From Paramacrobiotus metropolitanus (Eukaryota; Tardigrada; Eutardigrada; Parachela; Macrobiotidae), in contig NW_026570258.1 in the NCBI RefSeq assembly GCF_019649055.1, positions 1 to 64,000 on the forward strand: DNA of 64,000 nucleotides. The letters are read 5' to 3'. The translations under genes and the position numbers were made by a program. The notes under the pieces are model-generated. The model was not told where the DNA came from. It did not search any database and worked only from the letters and a program-made list of their open reading frames with translations. Shown here in pieces: positions 39,180-48,659 of this stretch (position 1 is its first letter; every line of letters begins with the position of its first letter).

Positions 39180-40790
39180 ACAGCCCTCTCTGGCAAGACG
39201 TTCAGCGTCTTGGTTGTGAAGCTCATGGCATTGTTTATAGCGCAACGGTTACGGACCATGCCTACGATTTCGGGAACACGCTGGCATTGAAAATAGCGTC
39301 GGTTAAGCCTGTGAAACCCATGGATACTAGTCAAAACGCACGCGACAACGCGAAAAGTGGTAGAAATTACCGGCATTCCACCTCAAGAATTTGGTTTGTT
39401 ACTACAGAGTCGATATTATGGAGGAAGGCGAATCAGCGTCCTACCGGCTTCGGTTTACAATGGAATACTGCAGCGGCAAAGGTTTAAAATTAGAGCTATA
39501 GTCTGTAATCAATATAGAGCAAGTATGCACCGATAATAGCGTCTTTGCAAGTTCTTGCCAGTTTGGAAGGCAAAATATAAGCATCAATAAACTTCGTGTT
39601 TTGCCACGTGACAGGATAAAAAAGTACTGTAGCGATTAGTACGTTGTTTTATCTGTACGTACTTTTCCTTTTCCATTCGTGCATTATAATATTATACGAA
39701 TGCAGTTTCCGAACGAGTATTCTGTATAATATTATAAGTCCGTTTGCCTCGTATATGTAAGTCTGCTTGTGGCAAAACTTTTAGCACTCTCTTTGTCATT
39801 CTGATTTTAGCAGCCTTCGGAGTTAGGAATTAAACTACCGTCGGAGATGTTAGATTCTCGTTTGCGTAGATTCGTCGACTTACCTAGGGCACACTGAGGC
39901 TATGAGCTCATACTCTGTCGTTAAGTACATTGTAAGGTCGATAGAATAATAGATTATTGCGGTAATTATTCCTAACGTACTCGTCTCTCCGTCACAAGCA
40001 CTCGTATCGCCCAAGCAGTGAAGATTTTTGAATAAGATCTCTTTATGTTTGGGGCAGGTGCAGAAGCTTATGACTGAGGTCACAGGACACCAATGCCTGC
40101 TCGTTTTCGGCAACGATGTACAATGGAATGCAGATTCACGGAGGGCCTGCACGATATGCACGATCGAAACCACATTCACTGCGATAATAAACCAATAAAT
40201 ATCTTTGTATACCGGCACAAACGCGGCCATCACAATTCACAAGCTGATAATCACAAGCTGATTAGCAATTTGGATGACTTTCTGCAGCTGTGATATCACG
40301 GTATGTTGGGAAATGAGAACACACACGTGAGAGAAGCATGGCGGCACATGTCGCCGGAAGTCGCACAGAAATTCTTTTGAAGCTTGTATAAACATCAGGA
40401 CGTCATGTTGGGGCCCGCTGCGGATATCTGGAGTCTGAGCTATATTATCCACGACTTTGTCAAACGACAAACGGTATTATGGAGTTAGTAAGGCATCGGA
40501 GGAAATTGAATTTCAATATACAAGAAAGCTCATCGATGGCTATGCGCCGACTGTTGACAGACTTATTACAAATCAATCGTTGGTGAATCTGCTTGTGAGA
40601 TGCTTGTCGGGGGACAGCTTCGATCGGCCCACCGCCCGTCAGTTAAGGAACGCACTGCTGAAAATCTGGACAGACGTTATTCCTAATTCCGAATTGGCAG
40701 AACGTGCAGATTTCTTGCGCTGCTCTGGTAATTAGGCACAGCCCGCTGTCGAGCCATCCGTCATCACACCCGGCAAAATCGGAATTTCGG
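39180..40790 (+). pseudogene. Degenerate copy of the kinase-Kelch gene's kinase part
   Basis: At 39190-39350 the first-exon region is recognisable (RLGCEAHGIVY loop, then DFGNTLALKI). At 40130-40290 the catalytic loop reads HCDNKPIN and the DFG site reads SNLDD. At 40360-40450 MSPEVAQKF and GPAADIWSLS occur with a stop between them, and 40457-40735 matches the kinase C-lobe (LKIWTDVIPNSELAERAD). Frame breaks and stops occur at 40291, 40376 and 40733. Homology continues to about 40790, where it runs straight into the truncated secreted-protein copy on the other strand. Confidence 0.8.
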
Positions 40791-40986
40791 AATTTCTTCT
40801 ACGATCGAATCCGTGGGCGGGTTTGTGGAATGCAGGCAAAGATAGTCCATCCCATCCGCCAAAAATGGGATCAGTTTTACCCAGCGCGAGGTACTCGGCC
40901 TGGTGCTTGTTGTTGACATAGCCATAGGGCAGGATGGGTAAAGCAGCATGTCCTGCAATGAAAGCAACGAAGATCAAAGGGCACAT
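40790..40986 (-). pseudogene. Secreted NWFLG-family copy 2, C-terminal half lost
   Basis: Begins with the ATG at 40986 (signal peptide like the other copies, ending AGHAALPI) and keeps YLALGKTDPIFGGW and the Leu-Pro...HKPAHG block. Homology then stops at about 40800, where the sequence becomes antisense to the kinase pseudogene. The conserved NWFLG end is absent, and the frame goes on into kinase antisense to a stop at 40732. A TATA-like box at about 41068-41077 is kept. Confidence 0.75.
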
Positions 40987-41063
40987 GTTGCAACGGTAGT
41001 ATACCTGCAACACGTGCGATATGTATGCATCAGCAATGTACTCTAAAAGGAATGCGCCGCGCA

Positions 41064-41080
41064 CTGGCCTTATATGGGTG
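41064..41080 (-). promoter_or_regulatory. TATA-like box of secreted-protein copy 2
   Basis: CCATATAAGGCC on the minus strand, about 85 bases before the ATG at 40986. Upstream (41110-41370) lies a block shared with copies 3 and 4, including CCTGATCGATATTTTTGTT. Confidence 0.5.
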
Positions 41081-41272
41081 CTGTCCGCAGTACCCAACCC
41101 AGATCGGTTACCGAAGTAATGGATGTGATCTCATTATTTCGTGAAGTTCCTGATCGATATTTTTGTTCATGCACGTGATTAAGTGCAGAACTGGCTGATG
41201 ACGTGAAGACACGCACACAGGAGAGAAAGCAAGAAGAATTCATGAAGTCATGGGAAATACCATGGAATTTTC

Positions 41273-42738
41273 TTACGATCTAGATTGTCGCGGAGAAGAA
41301 AGACAGCGAAACCGTTTATTCTGTTGGGTACTGATTGATCGTTGTAGATTATAAGCCATAATTAACAAATTAAGCGCTGGGGAGCGTCGTCGACAAATTG
41401 GATCGTCGGCTTCGCGGTGTAGGTTATCGATGGCGGCCAGGTAAACTTTGGCAGTATTTACGCTGGCGCCTTCATCATGTAAGCTGGCGATGAATCGGGC
41501 GACTGTGGTAGGATGTGCTGGCAGTGGAATAAGACGGTGTGTGGCGCAGAAGTTGGTAAAGCGCGTTGCGCCGGCACGGTAAGTGGATCGTGTGGATGTT
41601 GTGATGTGGGCTTCCAAGAGACGGCTCAGTGATGGGATATCCCGTAGGTTTGTCGAAGATCGTCGAAGATGTTCGGGCACGGCGTTGGATGAGCGGCTGC
41701 TAGCGGTGCGAGACGTCGGAAACGGGAAACCTGGAAACGAGATAGTGCATCAGTTATGCCGTTGTCCACACATATGACGTGTTTGAGCGTAAAAGTCATG
41801 TTGTTATCCGCGGCTGCAGCCGACATGGGGCCCGACGCAGGCCCATGCTCAAACTCGGACTTGGACTCGGACTTGGACTACTAAAACTTGGACTTGGACT
41901 TCACTTGGACTCTAAAACTTGGACTTCACTTGGACTCTAAAATTCGGACTTCACTTGGGCTCTAAAACTCGGACTTCACTTGGACTCTAAAACTCGGACC
42001 TTACTTGGACTCTAAAACTTGGACTTTATGACCTGGACTTGGAATTAGGCGTTCCTTATGTTTCTCATGCCTTCTTACGTCTCTTCATGTTTTCTTAGGT
42101 TTCTTAGGTTTTTAGGTATTCTTAGGTTTCTTAGGTTTTCTGAGGTTTTCTTAGGTTTCTCAGGTTTCTTAGGTTTTTTAGGTTTCTTAGGCTTCTTGGG
42201 TTCCTTAGGTTTTTCAGGTTTCTTAGGTTTCTTAGGTTTTTTAGGTTTTTTAGGTGTTCTTAGGTTTTTAGGTCTCTTAGGTTTCTTAGGTTTCTTAGGT
42301 TTCTTAGGTTTCTTAGGTTCCTTAGGTTTCTCAGAATACCAAGGAATACCTAGATAACCTAATAAATGTTAGTAACCTCAGAAACCTAAGAACACCCAAC
42401 AAACCTAAGAAACCTGAGAAAACATGAAGAAACGTAAGAAGACATGAGAAACGCCTAAATCCAAGTCTAAGTCATAAAGTCCGAGTTTTAGAGTCCAAGC
42501 GAAGTCCGAGTTTTAGAGTCCAAGCAAAGTCCGAGTTTTAGAGTCCAATTGAAGTCCAAGTTTTAGAGTCCAAGTGAAGTCCAAGTCCAAGTTTTAGTAG
42601 TCCAAGTCCGAGTCCAAGTCCGAGCTTGAGCGCGGGCCTGCGACGCATGAGGTGTAGCACGCCTGGATTGGTGGATTTCAGACTCTCCCACACCAGCGTC
42701 GCGCCCTCGACGACGACAAATTGAGCGCTGGGGAGTGA
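41273..42738 (-). mobile_element. DIRS/Ngaro-type tyrosine-recombinase retroelement remnant
   Basis: On the minus strand, 41680-41370 encodes the N-terminal core-binding half of a tyrosine recombinase (helical, TSTRSTYRAGATRFTNFC...). At 41826-41630 the end of an RNase H appears, with the typical VDNGITDALSRF followed by a Phe...Leu-Ala-Pro linker. At 42740-42650 an upstream RNase H piece may continue (NPGVLHLMR). RT and the recombinase catalytic half (Arg...His-x-x-Arg...Tyr) are missing. The insert is flanked by a 20-base near-repeat (AAATTAAGCGCTGGGGAG at 41364 and AAATTGAGCGCTGGGGAG at 42718) and lies upstream of secreted-protein copy 2. Confidence 0.75.
41831..42648. mobile_element. Foldback element with GGACTTGGACT arms, inserted in the DIRS remnant
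   Basis: The left arm (41831-42060) and right arm (about 42445-42648) are inverted copies made of ACTTGGACTC(TAAA) units. The first ~90 bases match closely: GACGCAGGCCC, CTCAA, then CTCGGACTTGG. Inside lie (TTTCTTAGG)n on the left and its complement on the right. A possible target duplication is TGCGTCG: it precedes GGCCC on one side and follows GGGCC on the other, read on the minus strand. It splits the RNase H reading frame. Confidence 0.8.
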
Positions 42739-42739
42739 A

Positions 42740-43884
42740 ATCCATAAGTACATGCTAAACCAGGTTATTTGGCTAAAGTGGGTAATTACCGCATCAACGT
42801 ATCTGGATATCCAGAAACTACATAATTATTGCATGGTGTTCAGCATGCCAAGACCTGCCAGGACCTGGAAATTGGAAAATAAACTCAGCTGCTTCTTGTT
42901 GGCCCGACTAGACGCTTCAGAAACAACGCTTTAATACAGCTTTTATATACGTAAAACAAGTCTTGTATTTGCCTGCAATCCGCACTACACTTGGAAAACG
43001 ATTTTTCTTACCATGTAAACACATTTTGCTGCCGCCTTCTTTTTTCGGGTAATCAGTCTCCTAATGGGCACAATTGCGTTTTACGTGTTCTTTGGTGTAA
43101 GAACGACCTGTCTTCCTTCCACTGATTAGGTTTTTACCAACTGAAACTACATTTTAATCTACTTACATGTTTTGTAATTTATTTGTGTTAGAAGTTGTGC
43201 AAAGTGCCTCGGAGGCAAAGTGGCTCGGTGGACATTTCCCGCTGCATAAGGAATTAAATTAAATTATACGCTTTGGTCCTTCTGCCGAAAATGACCGTTC
43301 TTTATCGAGGAAGATCGTGTAATGGGCGCAGAGGACACTGAACTGCAGAACACGTGCAATATATGTTACACGTTCCACAGTTTATAGATTTTATAGACTT
43401 AATTATTTTATTGCGCGATATTGGCAATGCAACATGCACCATGTGCATGCTTTGATGTGATTCCTGATTCCTGTATTTATTTACTGCTTAATATTATCGT
43501 AATTAAGATAATACTATTATCTCCGGCATCCCAGTGTGTCCATGCCGGCTACGTAATAACTCATTCTAGACACATACTCGAAAGAGAGGTTATCCGAGGT
43601 AACCAAAAGCTCCATCATCGAGAGAAAGCGTTTATCTCCTTTCGTTAATGGTGTACTATTCCCAATTTGACATAAGCCAACAGAGAAAATTCACAATCCA
43701 TAGGTGTGATATAGTATGCACGATAAAAATTCCGACTGCCGAGAAAACTTTCTATACAGCCTTAGTAACAAAGTCTACGTACCTCGTAGTGTGGAACAAG
43801 GACAGTGTTACATACAGTTTAATGAGTTTTTGCAGCCTAAAACGCTCAATTATCAGCTAGGGGCGACGCAGTCCAAGAACTCGA
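42740..43884. other. Intergenic with fragment of a duplicated block
   Basis: No gene recognised. A stretch near 43660-43760 resembles 31975-32100 upstream of the MGN gene. The sequence at 42735-42770 resumes the upstream region seen in secreted copy 3 (AATCCATAAGT). Confidence 0.45.
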
Positions 43885-44110
43885 CTTCTTTAGCTTGAAA
43901 CAACCGTTAAATTGTCTGCTGCTGGATGGCCGTCTGTACGTGCTCGGTGGATACCGTCTGTCCGTGGACACTGGGCAGTAACGTCCGTCTGCCTTTTACG
44001 TGTACTACACTCTTCGGACTCCGAATCCAGTCCCTGGTCGATTGTGAACATTACGAATGTGGACAAAGTGTGCTTTGAGAACGCTCCTTTTGTAATACTA
44101 CTCTGTACAG
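43885..44110 (+). pseudogene. Kelch fragment of the kinase-Kelch family
   Basis: Recognisable pieces are GRLYVLGGYRLSVD (43927-43975) and, in a shifted frame, SSPWSIVNITNVDKVCFENAPFV (44033-44100), matching the last blade of the intact gene. No kinase part is attached. A small remnant of the same blade is at 47.45 kb. Confidence 0.7.
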
Positions 44111-44463
44111 TACAAGTACATGTTATGTATTACAAGCGTAACCAGAGACTGAACGCTCAAACCGCCAGACAAAACGTCAATTTATAGCTTAATATTTTTC
44201 CGTTCGACAACGACAATAATCAGAATTTAGCTTAAGAAGATGCCATCCTAGAAAATAACCGATTTTCCGGGCCATGTTCAAAGACATTGACAAACCGGTT
44301 TTAGATTACGGAGAAGATTACAATAAACGAAAACAAACTCTGATAACATAATTGCTAACAACTGGATCTGCGGTAATGGAAATCCTGTAAAAAAATAACG
44401 AGATATTGAAAAAATTAATAAAAAACAGGTCACAAGCTGTGGTGCAATTTTACATTGTGTGCA

Positions 44464-44811
44464 TCAACCAAGAAACCAGTTGCCTTCCTGCTTCGGGAAG
44501 CCGGCACTCCCAGGCATAAAACTACCCAGTTTCCTTAAAGGTCGCACGCTCGCGATGAGTCCAAACGGAGTGTAGTAGAAGCGCGGTAATGGTAGCGGAC
44601 TAGAAGACACTGTGGCTTCGGAATTTCCCCTGACACGGGCCACTTTGGCGGATTTGTGGATCGTCGGCAAAGATTGTCCATTCCATTCGCCATATATCGG
44701 GTCGGTTAAATCAAGCGGAAGGTACGCGGACTGCTGAATTTTCTGGACATTGCGTGGGATTGGAAACGCAGCATTTCCAGCAATGAAAGCAAGGAAAAGC
44801 AGAAGCCACAT
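44464..44811 (-). CDS. Small secreted protein, NWFLG family, copy 3
   Basis: 115 residues from the ATG at 44811. Signal peptide MWLLLFLAFIAGNAAFP, then IYGEWNGQSLPTIHKSA, PRFYYTPFGLIASVRPLR and the terminus EGNWFLG. Intact frame. TATA box (CCTTATATAAAA) about 95 bases upstream. Paired with a Kelch fragment on the opposite strand 350 bases away, the same pairing as copy 4. Confidence 0.8.
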   Translation of the reverse strand: MWLLLFLAFIAGNAAFPIPRNVQKIQQSAYLPLDLTDPIYGEWNGQSLPTIHKSAKVARVRGNSEATVSSSPLPLPRFYYTPFGLIASVRPLRKLGSFMPGSAGFPKQEGNWFLG

Positions 44812-44899
44812 TGTGACGGTGACCTGTAGTAGAAATACGTATTCCCGGCGCTTACTACTGTATGTATGTAGCAGTAATGTACGTGCAGATCGAATGCGC

Positions 44900-44916
44900 T
44901 GATTTTATATAAGGCA
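44900..44916 (-). promoter_or_regulatory. TATA box of secreted-protein copy 3
   Basis: CCTTATATAAAAT on the minus strand, about 95 bases before the ATG at 44811. Confidence 0.6.
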
Positions 44917-44939
44917 GTGTCCGCAGTGACCAACCCAGA

Positions 44940-45260
44940 TTGATTATCCAAATATCCAAGTTTCCTGAAATTCCTGATCGATATTTTTGTTACCTGATCA
45001 AGTGCAAATCATCAACTGTGTAATCAATTGCAAAATTGGCTGATGGTGCGAGCCTACCTATACAGCACCGCGGCAAGAATTTATTTAAGCCATGGGAAAC
45101 AGCATGGGACTTTCTTGTGGTGTTGAATGTCGCGGACAACCGAAACAGCAGTTCCGTTTATTTTGTTTAATACTGACCGGTTGTTGCAGATCATGCGCCG
45201 TAATCAATTCGACAGATTTTACGTTGGGAAAACGTAATCCATAAGTGTAGGCCAAACCGT
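44940..45260 (-). promoter_or_regulatory. Conserved upstream block of the secreted-protein genes
   Basis: This ~300-base block is shared with 41110-41370 and 48430-48660. Shared strings include TCGATATTTTTGTT, GATCAAGTGCAAA, ATTGGCTGATG and GTCGCGGACAACCGA. It may contain shared control sites or simply mark the duplicated unit. Confidence 0.6.
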
Positions 45261-46000
45261 GCCGTGTTCTTTTTTAGCATGGTATTACAGCTGTTGACTG
45301 CAGTTGGCGGTTCGTAAAACAACAGCTGATTTCAATCATCATTACACCATACATACTGTACATGCTCGTCTCAGAGACGGGGAACCCTGTGATAGCGAGC
45401 AGTACAGATACATACCCTAGCCTTCGTATAATACTGTAATACATTAAATAATTTTATGAATTTATGGAGTATCGAGACTCACAGCAAAGCTGCCAAGAAA
45501 GTCAACATTGAGCACTAATCATTCCCAATCAGCCAGTCTAAAAGCTAAAAAGCGTCCTCGTTATCCCATTGATTATTCCGAGGACAGACACTGCACTTCC
45601 GCGTTGCATCCGATATTGATACCCTGACGCAACAACGCTCCCGACCAAGAGCTACCGCTACATTCGCAAATTTTCCTTGACAAATCTTTTGTTAGCGGTC
45701 CAAAGGTTCCCGTGGTTTCAAATGGCAGAGATTGTACTACGTATCGATGCGCGAGACTTCCACAACTTCCGATTCTCTCTTACTTCCGCTGCACTTATTG
45801 GAACAAGTAAACAAATTGTAGTTCATGGGCATTTGCACTATTATATAGTAGAATGCAGCCACTGAGGCCACAGTTATGTTGAAAACTTTAATGCTATAAT
45901 TTTGTCAGTAGCTTAACTAGCGTTAATAACCAGTAGTAAATTATCGAAAGCCCCATGTCGTTCGTGTGATAGAAGTTGTGTATCACATTTCTGCTGGTTA
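45261..46000. other. Intergenic, no gene recognised
   Basis: No supported coding sequence. Confidence 0.45.
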
Positions 46001-46226
46001 ACCATCACAGAAGTTAATATGCCTAAGCTAGCAGATTGAGAATTCTCAGTCAGATAAACTTCCTGACTGGTAAGAAAATCTTGCGGACAGCCTAAATATG
46101 AACAGCCACCGGAGTGGTGTGCAACCAGCGCAGTTGCACATGCAAAGATGCAACTTGTAATGTTCACTGGCGTTTTGCCATTGACAAAACGCCAGTCCAA
46201 ACGAATTTGTAACTGCCAGTCCAGGA

Positions 46227-46670
46227 CAGAGGGAAAACAGGAAACTGCTTAAGTGAACCGGTATGTACGCCCTGCGCACATGACAGGAGTTCGGGCGAGC
46301 AAATCTGCTGGAGAAGTAAGAAAAGCTTTGCCGGAATGGGCGAAACTTTTAGGAGCACGTTCATCTATTCCACTGAGTGCACTTCTTCCAACGGGACCAT
46401 TCTTCACGCGCCACCATTTCTTGGTTATGCGGATATTCGAGGTTGTGCGGATATTATCGTCGGTTTTCAGTGGTATGTGGGTGGGATGGCACTAGCAAAG
46501 GTATGGGCAAGCTGCGAGCGATACAGTGAAAAGCTTTGCTCCTTTAGAGCGCAACAAGTCTCGGCATGCTGTAGGGCAGATAGCTTCAGGTAATACGTAA
46601 CCCAGTACATTCTAACCAGAATCATTTTACTAACCAAGTAGCACCTGTATGAGTGTCGTAGCAGAGATAT
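46227..46670 (+). pseudogene. MGN-family dead copy
   Basis: Aligned with the gene at 32327-32782 over its whole length at DNA level (e.g. CTTAAGTGAACCGGTAT, TGCCGGAATGG, CGCAACAAGTCTCG). The start codon is lost (ATGGGAAAC has become ACAGGAAAC), and there are several frame breaks and stops. A HHFLVMRI block survives at about 46420. Confidence 0.75.
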
Positions 46671-46949
46671 CATCTAATTCGTTGAGCTAAACTACTCTAT
46701 GGCTGCTGCCATATGATCGAGCAAAACCAAGGCGATGGCGTTTTGGAAAGTTTGCACCGCATGTTGCACACTTTAGTTTTTGTGAGAATAATCCTGAGCG
46801 CTTTCGTGAAATATAAGAAAGGCAAAATTAATTTATAATTTCCTAGGAACGCCAAAACTTGAAGCGGTCATATACCTACGTCATCTGTACTTCGCTATTT
46901 CTTATATTCCGGTCCCTTTGAGTGACCGGAATATATCGTTTCATGCGTT

Positions 46950-47410
46950 TCATGTGTTTCATGTATTTCGGGCTTTGTCGTTCTTCTCCAGCCATCGACC
47001 TTTAACGCCCAAGTGATTGTCGACAAGGGCGTTTAGTATACAGACACAACCCGTGCTCCATACGTCCGTTTTTCTACCAGGCCGCGTTGTTGCTGTTCCG
47101 CCTGGATAACATACTTTGCCATTTCTGTTAATATATACGGTACAGTACAGATATATAATAAACGTTGGGGATCCTTGCTAGTGGTATAACAATGTTCCAT
47201 GAAAACACTGGTGTCCAGATCTGCGATGTACAAATGATACTGCTGTTTGCTTTTTTTTACGCAGAAGCACGTTACCTGGTTTCACATCGCTGTGAACGAT
47301 TCCACGTTCATGGAGAAATGCTAGACCGCTTGCTATTTGCTTTTCGAAGTTAGTCATTTGGCTTAGCAAGAGGTTTTGGCGTCTTTCACTTAAATCTTTC
47401 GCAACCAACC
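46950..47410 (-). pseudogene. Fragment of a second kinase type (HSDVKPGN)
   Basis: Minus-strand pieces in order: SGLAFLHERGIVHSDVKPGN (about 47330-47270), a frame break near 47235, YIADLDTSVFM (about 47230; DLD in place of DFG), TVPYILTEMAKYV (about 47130), then in another frame GRKTDVWSTGCV (about 47080-47045). N-lobe and C-terminal part are missing. The nearest relative is the fragment at 50.6-50.95 kb, which has the same GRKT segment. Confidence 0.7.
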
Positions 47411-47451
47411 CAGGTCACGATCTAGTATGCAAAAAAACCATGAATAAATTT

Positions 47452-47510
47452 TGTAAGCGAAGCTTTGAGAGCGCGCTCTTTGTCAGCACTAAGCATTTTG
47501 TTGTGTTTAA
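47452..47510 (+). pseudogene. Remnant of the last Kelch blade
   Basis: Encodes KRSFESALFVSTKHFVV, matching KRSFENGPFVSTSCFVV of the intact gene. It lies 440 bases from secreted copy 4, mirroring the arrangement at 44 kb. Confidence 0.65.
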
Positions 47511-47948
47511 ACACACTTGACCTTTGTCCATTCGACAACGATTTGACAAAAATTACTATTAATTTATCCCACGAAAGTATTATTATAAAAATTACGTATG
47601 CTTTATGTGTTACGTACTTGCTTTATTATATTTCCCTTTGGCAAAACAGCCGATTTTCCCGAGCCCTGATCAAAAAGGTTGACAAATCAGAGTGGAAAAA
47701 CATTTCAAAAACTTTGCTTGTCTTAGAGTGCCTCGGTGTTTGTGATGTCACCGTTTTAGGTTACGAAGAAGACATGTAGAAACTGTATTCAGGTTACGAA
47801 GTTACTGCAGTACATGTAGAAACATTGATAATAAATATGACAACTGGATCTGCGATTACAGAAATAAAAATATGACAAAATATTAAAAAGATTGCAATAA
47901 ACAAAACAGGAACATCGCAATTCTGGCACAACTTGCACATTCATCGCA

Positions 47949-48296
47949 TTAACCAAGGAACCAGTTGCCTTCCGACTTCAGGGAACCGGCATCCCAAGGC
48001 ATAAGACTGCCCAGGGTCCTTAAGGGTCGCACGCTCGCGATGATTCCAAATGGGGTGTAATAAAAGCGCGGTACAGCTGACGGAGTAAAAGACAAAGTAG
48101 ACCGGCAATCTCCCCTGACACTGGCCCCGTGGGCGGGTTTGTGGATCGTGGGCAACGATGGTCCATTCCAGCCGCCAAATATCGGCTCGGTTTTATCCAG
48201 CGCTAGGTATTTGGACTGTTGAAGTTTCATGACATATAAAGGGATTGGTAAGGCTGCATTCACAGCAAGAAAAAAAACAAAAAGCAGAAGCCACAT
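47949..48296 (-). CDS. Small secreted protein, NWFLG family, copy 4
   Basis: 115 residues from the ATG at 48296, the start that gives MWLLLF as in copy 3; an in-frame upstream ATG (48329) would add 11 residues before the signal peptide. Signal peptide ends near NAALPI. Then FGGWNGPSLPTIHKPAHG, PRFYYTPFGIIASVRPLR and the terminus EGNWFLG. TATA box (CTATATAAAG) about 80-90 bases upstream. Intact. Confidence 0.8.
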   Translation of the reverse strand: MWLLLFVFFLAVNAALPIPLYVMKLQQSKYLALDKTEPIFGGWNGPSLPTIHKPAHGASVRGDCRSTLSFTPSAVPRFYYTPFGIIASVRPLRTLGSLMPWDAGSLKSEGNWFLG

Positions 48297-48371
48297 GTTG
48301 ACACGTAGTTGAAGTACGTATTTCCGCAACGCTTACATTATTTGTATTACGTAAAATTTTGCGTGTCCACT

Positions 48372-48386
48372 GGCTTTATATAGCGG
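48372..48386 (-). promoter_or_regulatory. TATA box of secreted-protein copy 4
   Basis: GCTATATAAAGCC on the minus strand, about 85 bases before the ATG at 48296. Confidence 0.6.
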
Positions 48387-48659
48387 GTGTTGTAAGCAAC
48401 ACGGAACCCAGGTCGATAACTTAAACATGTAAGTTTCCTAAAATTTTTGTTCGATATTTTCGTTATCGCACATGATCAAGTGCAAAATTGGCTGATGACG
48501 CGAGCATACATATAGAGCATCGCGGCAAGAAGGATCATTTAAGCCATGACAAATACTATGGGATTTTCTTGTGATCTGGAATGCCGCGGACAACCGAGAC
48601 AGTGGAATCCCGTAATTTGTTGAGTACTGATTGCTAGTTACAGATTATATACGACACAA

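Noticed and set aside
42538-42753. Frame coding LGLGLGL-type repeats
   Set aside because: Translation of the ACTTGGACTC arm repeats of the foldback element plus a bit of DIRS remnant.
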